Shown here piece after piece: positions 44,035-53,275 of a DNA stretch of 64,000 bases. The position numbers and the translations under genes are program-made. The stretch's first letter is position 1. Each line of letters begins with the position of its first letter. The notes under the pieces are model-generated. The model did not search any database. It worked only from the letters and a program-made list of their open reading frames with translations, and was not told the origin of the DNA. This DNA is from Marivita hallyeonensis (GTDB lineage Bacteria > Pseudomonadota > Alphaproteobacteria > Rhodobacterales > Rhodobacteraceae). The DNA is taken from assembly GCF_900129875.1 (NCBI RefSeq), contig NZ_FQXC01000003.1:1-64000 (forward strand), read 5' to 3'.

Positions 44035-44846
44035 GCCGGAACCTCATCCTTGGCGGGACGCTGACCTTAGTATTCGTGCTCGCCGCGCTGCTGTCCTTTG
44101 TCTGGACACCCGATGGCGTCGAAGCGATGAACATTGCGGGTCGACTGAAGCCGCCCAACGCCGACAACCTGCTCGGGACCGATCATTTCGGTCGGGACAT
44201 CCTGTCGATGTTGATGGTCGGCGCGCGCACCTCGATTGCCGTGGCGCTGGTCGCGGTCGGGATCGGCATGGGGATCGGCGTGCCGCTGGGCCTCGCGGCG
44301 GCGGCGCGCAGTGGCGGAATGCTGGACGAGGTCATCATGCGAATGAACGACCTGATCTTCGCCTTCCCGTCTCTCGTCATCGCGATCCTGATCACCGCGG
44401 TCTTCGGCCCCTCTGCCACGAACGCGATCATCGCCATCGGCATTTTCAACATCCCCGTCTTCGCCCGCATCACGCGGGGCACTGCGCTCAGCCTGTGGAA
44501 GCGCGAATTCATCATGGCTGCCAGAGTGGCGGGCAAGACCCGAACGCGGATCAGTGTTGAACACATCCTGCCGAACGTGGCGAACCTGCTGATCGTGCAG
44601 GGCACCATCCAGTTCTCGCTGGGTATCCTCGCCGAAGCGGGGCTGAGCTATGTCGGCCTGGGCGCGCAGCCGCCGATCCCTAGCTGGGGGCGGATGCTGG
44701 CGGATGCGCAGACCATGGTGGCGCTCGCGCCGCACGTGGCGCTGATCCCCGGCCTTACCATCGTTGCGATGGTTCTGGGTCTGAACCTGCTTGGTGACGG
44801 GCTGCGCGATGCGCTCGATCCGCGGCTCAAGGTGGCCCGGACATGA
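44031..44846 (+). CDS. Oligopeptide-type ABC transporter permease 2 (DppC family)
   Basis: The 271-aa permease shows the DppC-type motif ADNLLGTDHFGRDILSMLMVGARTSI and the EAA loop FIMAARVAGKTRTRISVEHILPNVANLLIV. It is overlapped by four bases on both sides by its partner permease and the double ATPase gene. Confidence 0.92.
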   Translation: MSRNLILGGTLTLVFVLAALLSFVWTPDGVEAMNIAGRLKPPNADNLLGTDHFGRDILSMLMVGARTSIAVALVAVGIGMGIGVPLGLAAAARSGGMLDEVIMRMNDLIFAFPSLVIAILITAVFGPSATNAIIAIGIFNIPVFARITRGTALSLWKREFIMAARVAGKTRTRISVEHILPNVANLLIVQGTIQFSLGILAEAGLSYVGLGAQPPIPSWGRMLADAQTMVALAPHVALIPGLTIVAMVLGLNLLGDGLRDALDPRLKVART

Positions 44847-46459
44847 GCCTGCTCGACATCCGCGACCTGACCCTGTCGATCCATGGCAAGGAAATCCTCA
44901 AGGGCATTTCCCTGAGCCTTGCCGAAGGCGAGATCGTGGCGCTCACCGGGGAAAGCGGGTCGGGCAAATCAATGACCGCATTCGCAACGATGGGGCTTGT
45001 GCCCAAGGGCACCGAGATGCGAGGCGCAATCCACTTCGGCAAAACGAACCTCCTGACCCTGACAGAGCCGCAGATGTGCGACCTGCGTGGGCGCGAGATC
45101 GGGATGGTGTTTCAGGAACCCATGACGGCGCTGAACCCGGTGCAGACCATCGGCGCGCAGGTGATGGAGACGATCCTGGTGCATGACGCGATGACGCCTG
45201 CCCGTGCAGAAGAGCGCGCGCGGGACGTACTTGACCGCGTGGGCCTGCCTTCCGACCGGTTTCCGCTTGGTCGGTACCCGCATGAACTGAGCGGCGGACA
45301 GCGCCAGCGCGTCGTGATCGCCATGGCCATCGCGCTGCGCCCGCGGCTACTGATCGCGGACGAACCGACAACAGCGCTCGACGTGACGACACAGGCGCAG
45401 ATCCTCGATCTGCTCAAAGATCTCGTCCGGGAACAGAATATGGCGCTGATGATGATCACGCACGATCTGGCCGTTGTCAGCGATTTGGCTGATACGCTCA
45501 ACGTCATGCGGCACGGTGAGATCTTGGAGTGCGGGCCAACCGGTCAGGTCCTGCGCGAGATGCGCCATCCTTACACACGGCAGTTGTTCGAGGCGTCGCG
45601 CCATGAAGCCAATCTTGGCGCCGCAAAGGCAGATGATGTTCTTCTCTCGGTCCAAGATGTCAGCCGTGACTATCCCCTGCCCCGCACATCCCTGTTCGGA
45701 TCGAGACCGCAATTCAGGGCAGTCAAGCAGGTCAGCTTCGACATCAAACGCGGCGAACGTGTTGGTCTGGTGGGAGAGTCTGGCTGCGGGAAATCCACCC
45801 TCACGCGCGCGATCCTCGGGCTGGAGCCGGTGCAGGAAGGCCACATCACGCTCGACGGCGATCCGGTCTGGCAGGACGGACACGCCAACCTTACGGTGCG
45901 GCGCAAGATGCAGGTGGTGTTCCAAGACCCCTACGGCAGCTTCAACCCCCGCCACCGCGTTGCACGTCTGATCACCGAACCGTTCCACCTTTTGCCGGAC
46001 CCGCCATCGGGCGCGAAGCGTGACACAGCCATCGCCGATGCGCTTGCGGCCGTCGGGCTGCGCCCGGAAGATGCGGACAAGCACATACACGCGTTTTCCG
46101 GCGGCCAGCGCCAGCGCATCGCAATCGCACGCGCGCTTATCATCCGACCGGAACTGATCGTCTTCGATGAGGCCGTCTCGGCGCTCGATGTCCGCGTGCG
46201 CGCACAGATCCTAGACCTCATGGCCGACCTCAGCCGGGACTACGGACTCACTTACCTGTTCATCAGCCACGACCTGAGCGTCGTACGCTCCATCACCGAC
46301 CGCGTGCTTGTCATGCGCGCTGGCGAGATCGTCGAGGACCGACCGACCTCGGACATCTTCGATAACCCGCGCCACCCATATACGCGCAGTCTGATCGACG
46401 CTGCACCACAATTGCCCGACTTTCAGGAGACACAAGATGCTGCCCTCCCTGCCCTTTGA
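44843..46459 (+). CDS. Double ABC ATPase (DppD-DppF fusion)
   Basis: The 538-aa protein joins two complete ATPase domains. Domain 1 (residues 1-260) has GESGSGKSMT, LSGGQRQRVVIAMAIAL and LIADEPTTALDVT. Domain 2 (about 265-530) has GESGCGKSTL, FSGGQRQRIAIARALI and IVFDEAVSALDVR. Both carry the oligopeptide-type C-terminal regions (HPYTRQL and HPYTRSL). It energises the two permeases, as GsiA does in the glutathione importer. It overlaps the aldehyde dehydrogenase start by 23 bases. Confidence 0.93.
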   Translation: MSLLDIRDLTLSIHGKEILKGISLSLAEGEIVALTGESGSGKSMTAFATMGLVPKGTEMRGAIHFGKTNLLTLTEPQMCDLRGREIGMVFQEPMTALNPVQTIGAQVMETILVHDAMTPARAEERARDVLDRVGLPSDRFPLGRYPHELSGGQRQRVVIAMAIALRPRLLIADEPTTALDVTTQAQILDLLKDLVREQNMALMMITHDLAVVSDLADTLNVMRHGEILECGPTGQVLREMRHPYTRQLFEASRHEANLGAAKADDVLLSVQDVSRDYPLPRTSLFGSRPQFRAVKQVSFDIKRGERVGLVGESGCGKSTLTRAILGLEPVQEGHITLDGDPVWQDGHANLTVRRKMQVVFQDPYGSFNPRHRVARLITEPFHLLPDPPSGAKRDTAIADALAAVGLRPEDADKHIHAFSGGQRQRIAIARALIIRPELIVFDEAVSALDVRVRAQILDLMADLSRDYGLTYLFISHDLSVVRSITDRVLVMRAGEIVEDRPTSDIFDNPRHPYTRSLIDAAPQLPDFQETQDAALPAL

Positions 46460-47882
46460 CCCGTCGCATGTCCTGATCGGGGGCACGTGGCGCGCGACTA
46501 CAGACACATTGCCCCTCGTCAATCCGTCTGACGGCAGCACCCTGTGCCACATCGCGCGCGGCACCGCAGATGACGTGGACGCAGCGGTCAGCGCGGCGCA
46601 AGCGGCTTTGGACGGAGAATGGGGTCAGTTCACCGCATTAGAGCGCGGGCGATGCCTGTCGCGGCTCGGGCAACTTGTGCTCGAACATGTCGATCTGCTG
46701 ACCGAGCTCGAAGCGCTTGATGTCGGGAAACCGCTGACACAGGCGCGTGCGGACGCAGTTGCACTGGCACGTTATTGCGAATTCTACGGTGGTGCGGCGG
46801 ACAAGATCCATGGGACAACGATCCCCTATCTCGACGGATACACTGTCTATACTTTACGAGAACCGCACGGGGTGACGGGTCATATCGTGCCCTGGAACTA
46901 CCCAATGCAGATCATCGGGCGCTCTGTATGCGCGGCATTGGCAATGGGCAATGCCTGCGTTCTCAAACCGGCCGAAGACGCCTGTCTGACCGCGCTGATG
47001 TTCGCGCATCTGGCGCAAGCGGCGGGGTTGCCGGATGGGGCGCTGAATGTGGTGCCGGGGCTCGGGTCCGAAGCGGGTGCGGCGCTCTCGGGTCATCCCG
47101 GCGTGCATCACCTCAGCTTTACCGGATCGGTTGCCACTGGGCGCGCGGTGCAGCGGGCGGCGGGCGAGAACGTCGTCCCTGTCACGCTCGAACTTGGCGG
47201 AAAGTCCCCGCAGATCGTGTTCGCCGATGCTGACATTGACGATGCCCTGCCCTTCCTCGTGAACGCAGGGCTGCAAAACGCCGGCCAAACCTGCTCTGCC
47301 GCCTCACGCATCCTGATCGAGCGCAGCATCTTCGACACCGTCGCGAACAGAATGGCGGACTCTTACCGTCTGAAGCGCGTTGGTCCAGCCACCAGCGATC
47401 CCGATATCGGGCCGCTGATCTCGCTGAAACAAAAGCAGCAAGTCGAAACCTTGCTTCAGGCGGCGGGTGACCTGCCGGTTATCGCCGAAGCGCCGCTCCC
47501 GAAAGATCTGCCAGTGGGCGGTGCGTACGTCCAACCCCGCCTTTACGGCCCGGTCGCCCCAAAACATCCGCTGGCGCAGGACGAGGTCTTCGGCCCCGTG
47601 CAGGTCCTCATTCCGTTCGACACCGAGGACGAAGCCATCCGCATCGCCAATGGTACGATCTACGGTTTGGTCGCGGGGGTCTGGACCCGCGACGGCGCGC
47701 GCCAGATGCGGCTCGCCAAGGCGCTGCGCAGCGGGCAGGTGTTCATCAACAACTACGGCGCGGGCGGGGGCGTCGAACTGCCGTTCGGCGGGATCGGCAA
47801 GTCCGGACACGGGCGCGAGAAAGGCTTCGAAGCGCTCTATGGGTTTTCGACGCTGAAAACCGTGGCGGCACGGCATGGCTAA
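46437..47882 (+). CDS. NAD(P)-dependent aldehyde dehydrogenase
   Basis: The 481-aa protein has the cofactor motif VPWNYPMQI, SFTGSVATGRAVQRAA, the catalytic Glu in VTLELGGKSPQIVF and the nucleophile Cys in NAGQTCSAASRILI. The second Glu is in DEVFGPVQVLI. It looks like a betaine-aldehyde or aminoaldehyde-type enzyme and oxidises an aldehyde to the acid. It is co-transcribed with the transporter. The 23-base overlap with the preceding ATPase gene is longer than the usual four. Confidence 0.9.
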   Translation: MLPSLPFDPSHVLIGGTWRATTDTLPLVNPSDGSTLCHIARGTADDVDAAVSAAQAALDGEWGQFTALERGRCLSRLGQLVLEHVDLLTELEALDVGKPLTQARADAVALARYCEFYGGAADKIHGTTIPYLDGYTVYTLREPHGVTGHIVPWNYPMQIIGRSVCAALAMGNACVLKPAEDACLTALMFAHLAQAAGLPDGALNVVPGLGSEAGAALSGHPGVHHLSFTGSVATGRAVQRAAGENVVPVTLELGGKSPQIVFADADIDDALPFLVNAGLQNAGQTCSAASRILIERSIFDTVANRMADSYRLKRVGPATSDPDIGPLISLKQKQQVETLLQAAGDLPVIAEAPLPKDLPVGGAYVQPRLYGPVAPKHPLAQDEVFGPVQVLIPFDTEDEAIRIANGTIYGLVAGVWTRDGARQMRLAKALRSGQVFINNYGAGGGVELPFGGIGKSGHGREKGFEALYGFSTLKTVAARHG

Positions 47883-48390
47883 GCCGGTGCAATTCGTTGT
47901 CTTGCTCATTGCGGCTTGCCTCGTTGCCGGTGTCTTCGGAGCGTTACACAACCAACTCAGCTACTCGGTCGGCCCGGCCTATTTCGAAGATCTGAAATTC
48001 ACACAGTTCGGCATCCCGGAAGACCAGCGCAATCGGATCGGCGCCGCGCTTGTCGGATGGCGCGCGTCGTGGTGGATGGGTCTTTTGCTCGGTCTGCCGA
48101 TCTTCGGCCTCGCCGTGGTTCTTATCCCGCAGCGCCATGTGCTGGCGCTTGGGGCAGGCGCGCTGTTTATTGCGCTCTTTTGTGCGATGGTCGGTGCGCT
48201 GATCGGCCTCTTGCTTGGATTGCTGGGAAAGTCGCTACCGCTGATTGCCGATCTGCTTGCGGAACTGCCACCAGATACCGGTTTCCGCCGCGCGGCGCTG
48301 ATGCACGAGGGCAGCTATCTCGGCGGTGCGGTTGGCGGCGGGATTGCCCTCTGGACGATCTGGCGCGCGCGGCGCAGTCTGAACGCCTGA
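47875..48390 (+). CDS. Hypothetical four-helix membrane protein
   Basis: The 171-aa protein has four hydrophobic segments (LLIAACLVAGVFG, WWMGLLLGLPIFGLAVVL, LFIALFCAMVGALIGLLLGLLG and GGAVGGGIALWTI). The loop between the first two is predicted to face the periplasm (NQLSYSVGPAYFEDLKF). I do not recognise a family. It overlaps the aldehyde dehydrogenase gene by eight bases and so belongs to the operon. Confidence 0.75.
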   Translation: MAKPVQFVVLLIAACLVAGVFGALHNQLSYSVGPAYFEDLKFTQFGIPEDQRNRIGAALVGWRASWWMGLLLGLPIFGLAVVLIPQRHVLALGAGALFIALFCAMVGALIGLLLGLLGKSLPLIADLLAELPPDTGFRRAALMHEGSYLGGAVGGGIALWTIWRARRSLNA

Positions 48391-48405
48391 CAGGGGAGCA
48401 GCGAC

Positions 48406-49146
48406 ATGCGGCTTAGCAAGAAAAACGCCATCGTCACCGGCGCGGCTTCGGGGTTCGGTGCCGGAATCGCACGCAAATTCGCGGCCGAGGGCGCGCGCGT
48501 GATGGTCGTGGACGTGAATGCAGAGGCAGCACAAGACATTGCGGACGAGATCGGCGGGATCGCGCAGACCGCCGACGTCTCGAAAAGCGGCGAAGTGGAC
48601 GCGATGATCGACACCGGCGTCAAGACGATGGGCCATATCGATATTCTCGTGAACAACGCAGGCGTCACACACCTGCCCGGCCCGCTGGAAGACATCAGCG
48701 AAGAGGATTTCGACCGGGTGTTCGCGGTGAACTGCAAATCCGTCTACCTCGCCGCACGCAAGATCGTACCGCATTTCAAGGCGCGTCAGGCGGGCACCAT
48801 CCTGAACATCGCGTCCACCGCAGGCGTTTCGCCGCGCCCACGGCTCAACTGGTACAACGCCTCGAAAGGCTGGATGATCACGGCGACACGCACCATGGCG
48901 GTGGAGCTTGCACCAGACGGCATCCGCGTAAACGCGTTGAACCCGGTGGCGGGTGAAACGCCGCTTCTCAAAAGCTTCATGGGCGAAGACACACCCGAGA
49001 TCCGAGCGAAGTTTCTGTCAACAATCCCCTTGGGTCGCTTCTCCAAGCCCGAAGACCTCGGCAATGCAGCTGCTTTCCTGTGCTCGGACGAAGCCAGTAT
49101 GATCACCGGCGTGTGCATGGAAGTGGACGGAGGTCGCTGTATATGA
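48406..49146 (+). CDS. Short-chain dehydrogenase/reductase
   Basis: The 246-aa classical SDR has the cofactor motif VTGAASGFGAGIARKFA, NNAG at about residue 82, catalytic Ser (ASTAG) and YNASK (about residue 151), and the C-terminal motif MITGVCMEVDGG. It reduces or oxidises a keto/hydroxy group in the same pathway as the upstream aldehyde dehydrogenase, by position. The substrate is unknown. Confidence 0.9.
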   Translation: MRLSKKNAIVTGAASGFGAGIARKFAAEGARVMVVDVNAEAAQDIADEIGGIAQTADVSKSGEVDAMIDTGVKTMGHIDILVNNAGVTHLPGPLEDISEEDFDRVFAVNCKSVYLAARKIVPHFKARQAGTILNIASTAGVSPRPRLNWYNASKGWMITATRTMAVELAPDGIRVNALNPVAGETPLLKSFMGEDTPEIRAKFLSTIPLGRFSKPEDLGNAAAFLCSDEASMITGVCMEVDGGRCI

Positions 49147-49165
49147 CGGAGGCTTCTTTGGTTCG

Positions 49166-49216
49166 GAAATATACCGGGGGGAGCCGCCGTGAGGCGACGA
49201 TGGGCAGCGCCCCCCA
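49166..49216. repeat. GC-rich palindromic spacer element
   Basis: GGGGGG (49176-49181) and CCCCCC (49210-49215) enclose GAGCCGCC...GGCGACG arms and form a long imperfect stem in the spacer before the P1 peptidase gene. From memory, similar CGGGGGAGCCGCC elements occur in many roseobacter intergenic regions. There is no T-run. Confidence 0.5.
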
Positions 49217-49240
49217 AGTGACGGCAAGTGAGACGTCCGT

Positions 49241-50263
49241 ATGACGCCGGGCCGACGCAATCTGATCACGGATGTCGCCGGTTTGCGCGTGGGTCATGCG
49301 CAGGATGACAAACTGAAATCAGGAACCACGGTGCTTTTGTCAGAAGACGGACCGATGACGGCAAGCTATGCGGTGATGGGCGGTGCGCCTGGCACGCGCG
49401 ACACCGATCTTCTGGAACCGGACAAAACCGTTTCCGGCGTCGATGCCATCGTACTGTCGGGCGGATCCGCTTTCGGCTTGGCGGCGGCGCAGGGCGTGAT
49501 GGATGCACTTGCGGCGCAGGGGCGCGGGTTCCCCGTCCACAGTGCACGCGTGCCGATTGTTCCGGCGGCCATCATTTTTGATCTGCTAAATAACGGCGAC
49601 AAGGCTTGGGACGAAAACCCCTACCCGGCGCTTGGCCGTGCCGCAATGGCAGAGGCACGGCACGACTTTTCACTGGGCACCGCAGGGGCTGGCGCGGGCG
49701 CAACCGAGGCGCGGTACAAGGGCGGCCTGGGGTCCGCATCGATGGTGATGCCGGACGGGACCACGATTGGTGCGCTGGTGGTCGTGAACGCGCTTGGCAG
49801 CGCGGTCACACCGTCGGGCAACAATTTCTGGGCCGCGCCGTTCGAGATCGGGGATGAATTCGGCGGGTTGGGACCTGACCCCACAGGCGGGCTTCAAGCG
49901 CTTGCCCCCAGCCGCAAGACCGCAGCGATGGCCGAACATGGCAACACGACAATCGGAATTGTGGCGACGGATGCGATGCTCGACAAGGCGGGTTGCAAAC
50001 GGCTGGCGACGGCTGCGCATGACGGGTTTGCCCGCGCGCTGGTTCCGGCGCATACGCCCTACGATGGTGATCTGATCTTCGCCGCGGCAACCGCGCGACG
50101 CGGACCACCCACAGTGGATGTTCTACCACTGCTCGGACACTTTGCGGCGGTTTGCATGTCCCGTGCGATTGCCCGCGCGATCTGGGAAGCAACGCCACGC
50201 GACCGGGACGCGCTACCGACGTTTCGGCAAGAACTCGGCGAAAAGCACTTGGACGGGCTTTGA
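49241..50263 (+). CDS. P1 family (DmpA/BapA type) aminopeptidase
   Basis: The 340-aa protein is an N-terminal nucleophile hydrolase of the DmpA/BapA family (MEROPS S58): ITDVAGLRVGHAQDDKLKSGTTVLL near the N-terminus, then IVLSGGSAFGLAAAQGVMDAL and GVIFDL-like VPAAIIFDL. The autocleavage site with the new N-terminal residue is in EHGNTTIGIVATDA, giving alpha and beta chains. Members release N-terminal amino acids, including beta-amino acids, or hydrolyse nylon-like cyclic dimers. Its position at the end of the peptide-type ABC operon fits processing of the imported substrate. Confidence 0.88.
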   Translation: MTPGRRNLITDVAGLRVGHAQDDKLKSGTTVLLSEDGPMTASYAVMGGAPGTRDTDLLEPDKTVSGVDAIVLSGGSAFGLAAAQGVMDALAAQGRGFPVHSARVPIVPAAIIFDLLNNGDKAWDENPYPALGRAAMAEARHDFSLGTAGAGAGATEARYKGGLGSASMVMPDGTTIGALVVVNALGSAVTPSGNNFWAAPFEIGDEFGGLGPDPTGGLQALAPSRKTAAMAEHGNTTIGIVATDAMLDKAGCKRLATAAHDGFARALVPAHTPYDGDLIFAAATARRGPPTVDVLPLLGHFAAVCMSRAIARAIWEATPRDRDALPTFRQELGEKHLDGL

Positions 50264-50288
50264 CAACGCGGGTCCAAACGCGCTTCCC

Positions 50289-51080
50289 TCACCTCAGGAT
50301 CGGTGGTTTATCAGGATCGCTGCCCGGCGCGAGTGGTTCCACCCGCGCGACTTGCTGTGGCTCGGGGAGATCGAACCGCAGCCCGACCCGCGCAAGCTGC
50401 GCCGTCACCGGATCGCTGTCGCGGAGGAACACCACGTCAAGTGCAGCCGCCTCCAGCCCGGAAAACACAAGCGCTTCCTGAATGGCGCGCGCCAAGGCGG
50501 ATTCCGCGCCCGGGATCGTGCCTGTGAACCCAATAAGATGACCGCGAACGCCTGTATCGTAGGTGACCTCCGCCAAATAGCCGCGACGCGCCATTCCAGT
50601 CGCCGTGCGCAGCTTTGCGTCGATGGCGTCCAGCAATCCGTCCGGCATGCCTCCCGGCGCGCGCAGTTCTTGCGGGCGCGCTTCTGCCTCGGACGGGCCT
50701 TGCGCGACGGTGTCGGCCAGCCAGTCCACCGCTTCGGTTGGTAGAAGGATTGACGACGGCGCAACCTCCGGATTGAGCGCGATACCGATCTCCTGTCCGG
50801 CAAGCATTCCGACAATCGAGCGCCCGGACAGGGCCGCATAGGGCACGGCACGGCCCGCGAATGTGCTGAGGCGGTCCTCGGTGTCGAAGACCAAAACAAA
50901 GCGTGCGTCGCCCAGATCGAACAGTTCCGGTTCCGCCTGATCTCCCTCTGCCTCACGTGCGAGCATCAGGTATAGCTCGGTCTCGGACAGGCGGTCATAG
51001 AAGCGCAACCGGGCTGTGCTGTCTTCGGGCGCGGCCTCCATCGCCGCGTGGGCGTGATCCAGGGGCGTTTCCAAACTCAT
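50289..51080 (-). CDS. SseB-like family protein
   Basis: The 263-aa protein starts MSLETPLDHAHAAMEAAP and contains FVLVFDTEDRLSTFAG and QEIGIALNPEVAPSSILLP, typical of the SseB N-terminal domain. A second domain (GLEAAALDVVFLRDSDP) resembles the SseB C-terminal part. Function is unclear: SseB in Escherichia coli affects serine sensitivity. ATG 51080 overlaps the stop of the UDG-family gene by four bases. Confidence 0.75.
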   Translation of the reverse strand: MSLETPLDHAHAAMEAAPEDSTARLRFYDRLSETELYLMLAREAEGDQAEPELFDLGDARFVLVFDTEDRLSTFAGRAVPYAALSGRSIVGMLAGQEIGIALNPEVAPSSILLPTEAVDWLADTVAQGPSEAEARPQELRAPGGMPDGLLDAIDAKLRTATGMARRGYLAEVTYDTGVRGHLIGFTGTIPGAESALARAIQEALVFSGLEAAALDVVFLRDSDPVTAQLARVGLRFDLPEPQQVARVEPLAPGSDPDKPPILR

Positions 51081-51658
51081 GCCATCACCTCTGCCACCCG
51101 CACGCGCAAAGCGGGCAGGACCTCTGCCTCGAACCATGGGTGTTTCTTCAGCCAAGCGGTATTGCGCCAGCTCGGATGCGGCAAGGGCAGAACCGACGGC
51201 CAATGGTCGCGCCAGTTACGCACCACCTCTGTCACACCCGCCTTGGTTCCCAGATGGTATTTCTGTGCGTATCCGCCGACCACAAGCTTCAGCGGCACGT
51301 CACCGACATGTGTCAGCACTTCGTCATGCCATGTCCGACGGCAGATCACGGGTGGCGGCAAGTCGGAACCTGCCGCATCGTAGCCCGGAAAACAGAACCC
51401 CATCGGCACAATCGCCACTTTGCTTTGGTCGTAGAAGGCAGGCCGGTCCAGTCCCAGCCAGTCGCGCAGCCGGTCGCCCGAGGGGTCGTCAAAGGGCACA
51501 CGGCTTTGATGCGCGCGCATGCCGGGGGCCTGGCTGCAGATAAGAAGCCGCGCGCCGGGTCGGAACCACACCACCGGTTTCGGCCTGTGCCGGGTTGCGG
51601 TGGCGGCAAATCGGTCGGCGCAGAGAGCGCAGTCGGAAAGGCGGGCCTGAACGGTCAT
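51077..51658 (-). CDS. Uracil-DNA glycosylase family protein
   Basis: The 193-aa protein shows the UDG-superfamily start LLICSQAPGMRA (motif 1), LGLDRPAFYD and the motif 2 histidine in PLPHPSWRNTAWLK. The N-terminal CALC plus two further cysteines (GFCFPGYD and PPVICRR) resemble the Fe-S cluster ligands of the family 4/5 enzymes. It probably removes uracil or a related damaged base. It is in an operon with the L,D-transpeptidase and SseB-like genes. Confidence 0.8.
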   Translation of the reverse strand: MTVQARLSDCALCADRFAATATRHRPKPVVWFRPGARLLICSQAPGMRAHQSRVPFDDPSGDRLRDWLGLDRPAFYDQSKVAIVPMGFCFPGYDAAGSDLPPPVICRRTWHDEVLTHVGDVPLKLVVGGYAQKYHLGTKAGVTEVVRNWRDHWPSVLPLPHPSWRNTAWLKKHPWFEAEVLPALRVRVAEVMA

Positions 51659-51683
51659 GTCAGCAGATGTAATGCGCCGCAGC

Positions 51684-52190
51684 TCAGGTCAAAGATACAG
51701 GCACGATGAACCGCGTTTCGTAACGGATCATCTCAACGATGCGGCGCAGATGGTCGGGGCGAAACGCGATACAGCCTTCCGTCGGGAAACCCGGCCTGCG
51801 CCAGCGATGCAGGAAAATTGCAGACCCCCGACCTCTCTCGGCGTAGGGCCAGTTCCAGTCGGTCAACAGCACGAGATCGTAGAGCGGATCGGCGCGGCGC
51901 AGCGTTTCGTGGCTGTGCGGATACGGCGCGCGAACCATGAGGTTATAATCTTCGTGGCCTGGATCGTCCGACCACAGATCGCCCGGTCGGATCGGCACCG
52001 CCCAGTCTACCGGTTTCGCCATGCGGTCTGGCCGGTAGAGCAGCCCGACTATCCGATGCACCCCCACCGGCGTTGCGCCGTCGCCTTCGCGCTTGTCCGC
52101 CTGAACGCCGCCGCGTCCTATGGTGCAGGGCCACTTTCGGCCCGCAAAACGCAGCCCCTGCCGGGTCAGCACCATGTCGGACGGCGTCAC
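51684..52190 (-). CDS. L,D-transpeptidase family protein (YkuD-like)
   Basis: The 168-aa protein shows the YkuD-type signature, with the catalytic His/Cys region IFLHRWRRPGFPTEGCIAF. GDGATPVGVHRI and the Asp/Tyr-rich middle also fit the family. No signal peptide is visible, which is unusual for an enzyme that works on peptidoglycan. ATG 52190 overlaps ribA by four bases. Confidence 0.8.
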   Translation of the reverse strand: MTPSDMVLTRQGLRFAGRKWPCTIGRGGVQADKREGDGATPVGVHRIVGLLYRPDRMAKPVDWAVPIRPGDLWSDDPGHEDYNLMVRAPYPHSHETLRRADPLYDLVLLTDWNWPYAERGRGSAIFLHRWRRPGFPTEGCIAFRPDHLRRIVEMIRYETRFIVPVSLT

Positions 52191-53275
52191 AGCATGTGCC
52201 CCGATTTCCGCGCTTTCGTCGCCAGGTAGGCGGTATTGTGCGGGTTCTCCCCCACTTTCAATGGGACCCGTTCCGCAACCTCGATCCCGCAGTGCTGCAT
52301 CATGTCGATCTTGGCCGGGTTGTTCGTCATCAAGCGCACCGACGAGAAACCAAGCTTGCGTAGGAGTTCTGACCCGATGCGAAAGTCGCGTTCGTCGTCC
52401 TCGAACCCCAGCCGGTGATTGGCCTCTACCGTATCGAACCCCTGATCCTGCAAGGCATAGGCGCGCATCTTGTTGGCAAGGCCGATGCCGCGCCCTTCCT
52501 GATTGAGGTAGAGGAGCACGCCAGCACCTTCAGCCCCCATCGCTTCGAGCGCTCCGTTCAACTGCGGACCGCAATCGCATTTCAAACTGCCCAGAAGGTC
52601 CCCCGTGAAACAGGCCGAATGCAGCCGGGCGAGCACGGGCTTGGCCCGATCCGGGCGTCCGATCTCGATGGCGTAATGCTCTTCTGATCCGTCTTCGGGA
52701 CGGAACACGTGCAACCGGGCATTCTGCGCGGCGCGCAAGGGAACGCGGGCCGCGATCACTTCGTCGAATACCAGCGTCGCCCCAAGCTGTGGCGCCGCAG
52801 CATCGGGATCGAGGCAAGTCAGTGCGTTGTCTTCGGCGAAGCGCACCGCATCCGTCACGGGCACCGCGATCACGGCAGGTAACAACCGGGCCGATTTCAC
52901 AAGCATGACCCCCAAACGGTGCAGTTGAGGATCACCGTCCCGGCGTGTCACCAATGGGCCTTTCATCGGGCGGGACAGATCATCTGCCGGATCGGCGATG
53001 GCTTGCACCCAGTCCACCGTGGCATCGGACGGCAGCGCGACCCGCGCCACGTCGCCGTCATAGGCCCGCGCCTTGAGTGTCTCGGCCCGCCTGCCAGTCA
53101 CCACGAGGTCGACGCTTTGGCCCATACCCATGATTGTGGACAAGCGCCCTGGACTGATGGTCTCCGCCGCGGCCACCACGAGACCGGATCCTGCGCCCAA
53201 AACAACCGGCACGCCCATGCGCAGGTCCGCCCGCGCGCGCGAAAGCAGGTCTGTTATGTCAGGAGCTAGCGTCAT
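52187..53275 (-). CDS. ribA: GTP cyclohydrolase II with degenerate N-terminal DHBP-synthase-like region
   Basis: The 362-aa protein has a complete GTP cyclohydrolase II domain (about residues 165-362): ARLHSACFTGDLLGSLKCDCGPQLNGAL with the three zinc cysteines, and LYLNQEGRGIGLANKMRAYALQDQG and RLMTNNPAKI. The N-terminal third resembles DHBP synthase (RibB) but lacks the acidic EDxxE-type active-site cluster, so it is probably inactive. It starts riboflavin synthesis from GTP. It is first in the operon. Confidence 0.88.
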   Translation of the reverse strand: MTLAPDITDLLSRARADLRMGVPVVLGAGSGLVVAAAETISPGRLSTIMGMGQSVDLVVTGRRAETLKARAYDGDVARVALPSDATVDWVQAIADPADDLSRPMKGPLVTRRDGDPQLHRLGVMLVKSARLLPAVIAVPVTDAVRFAEDNALTCLDPDAAAPQLGATLVFDEVIAARVPLRAAQNARLHVFRPEDGSEEHYAIEIGRPDRAKPVLARLHSACFTGDLLGSLKCDCGPQLNGALEAMGAEGAGVLLYLNQEGRGIGLANKMRAYALQDQGFDTVEANHRLGFEDDERDFRIGSELLRKLGFSSVRLMTNNPAKIDMMQHCGIEVAERVPLKVGENPHNTAYLATKARKSGHML

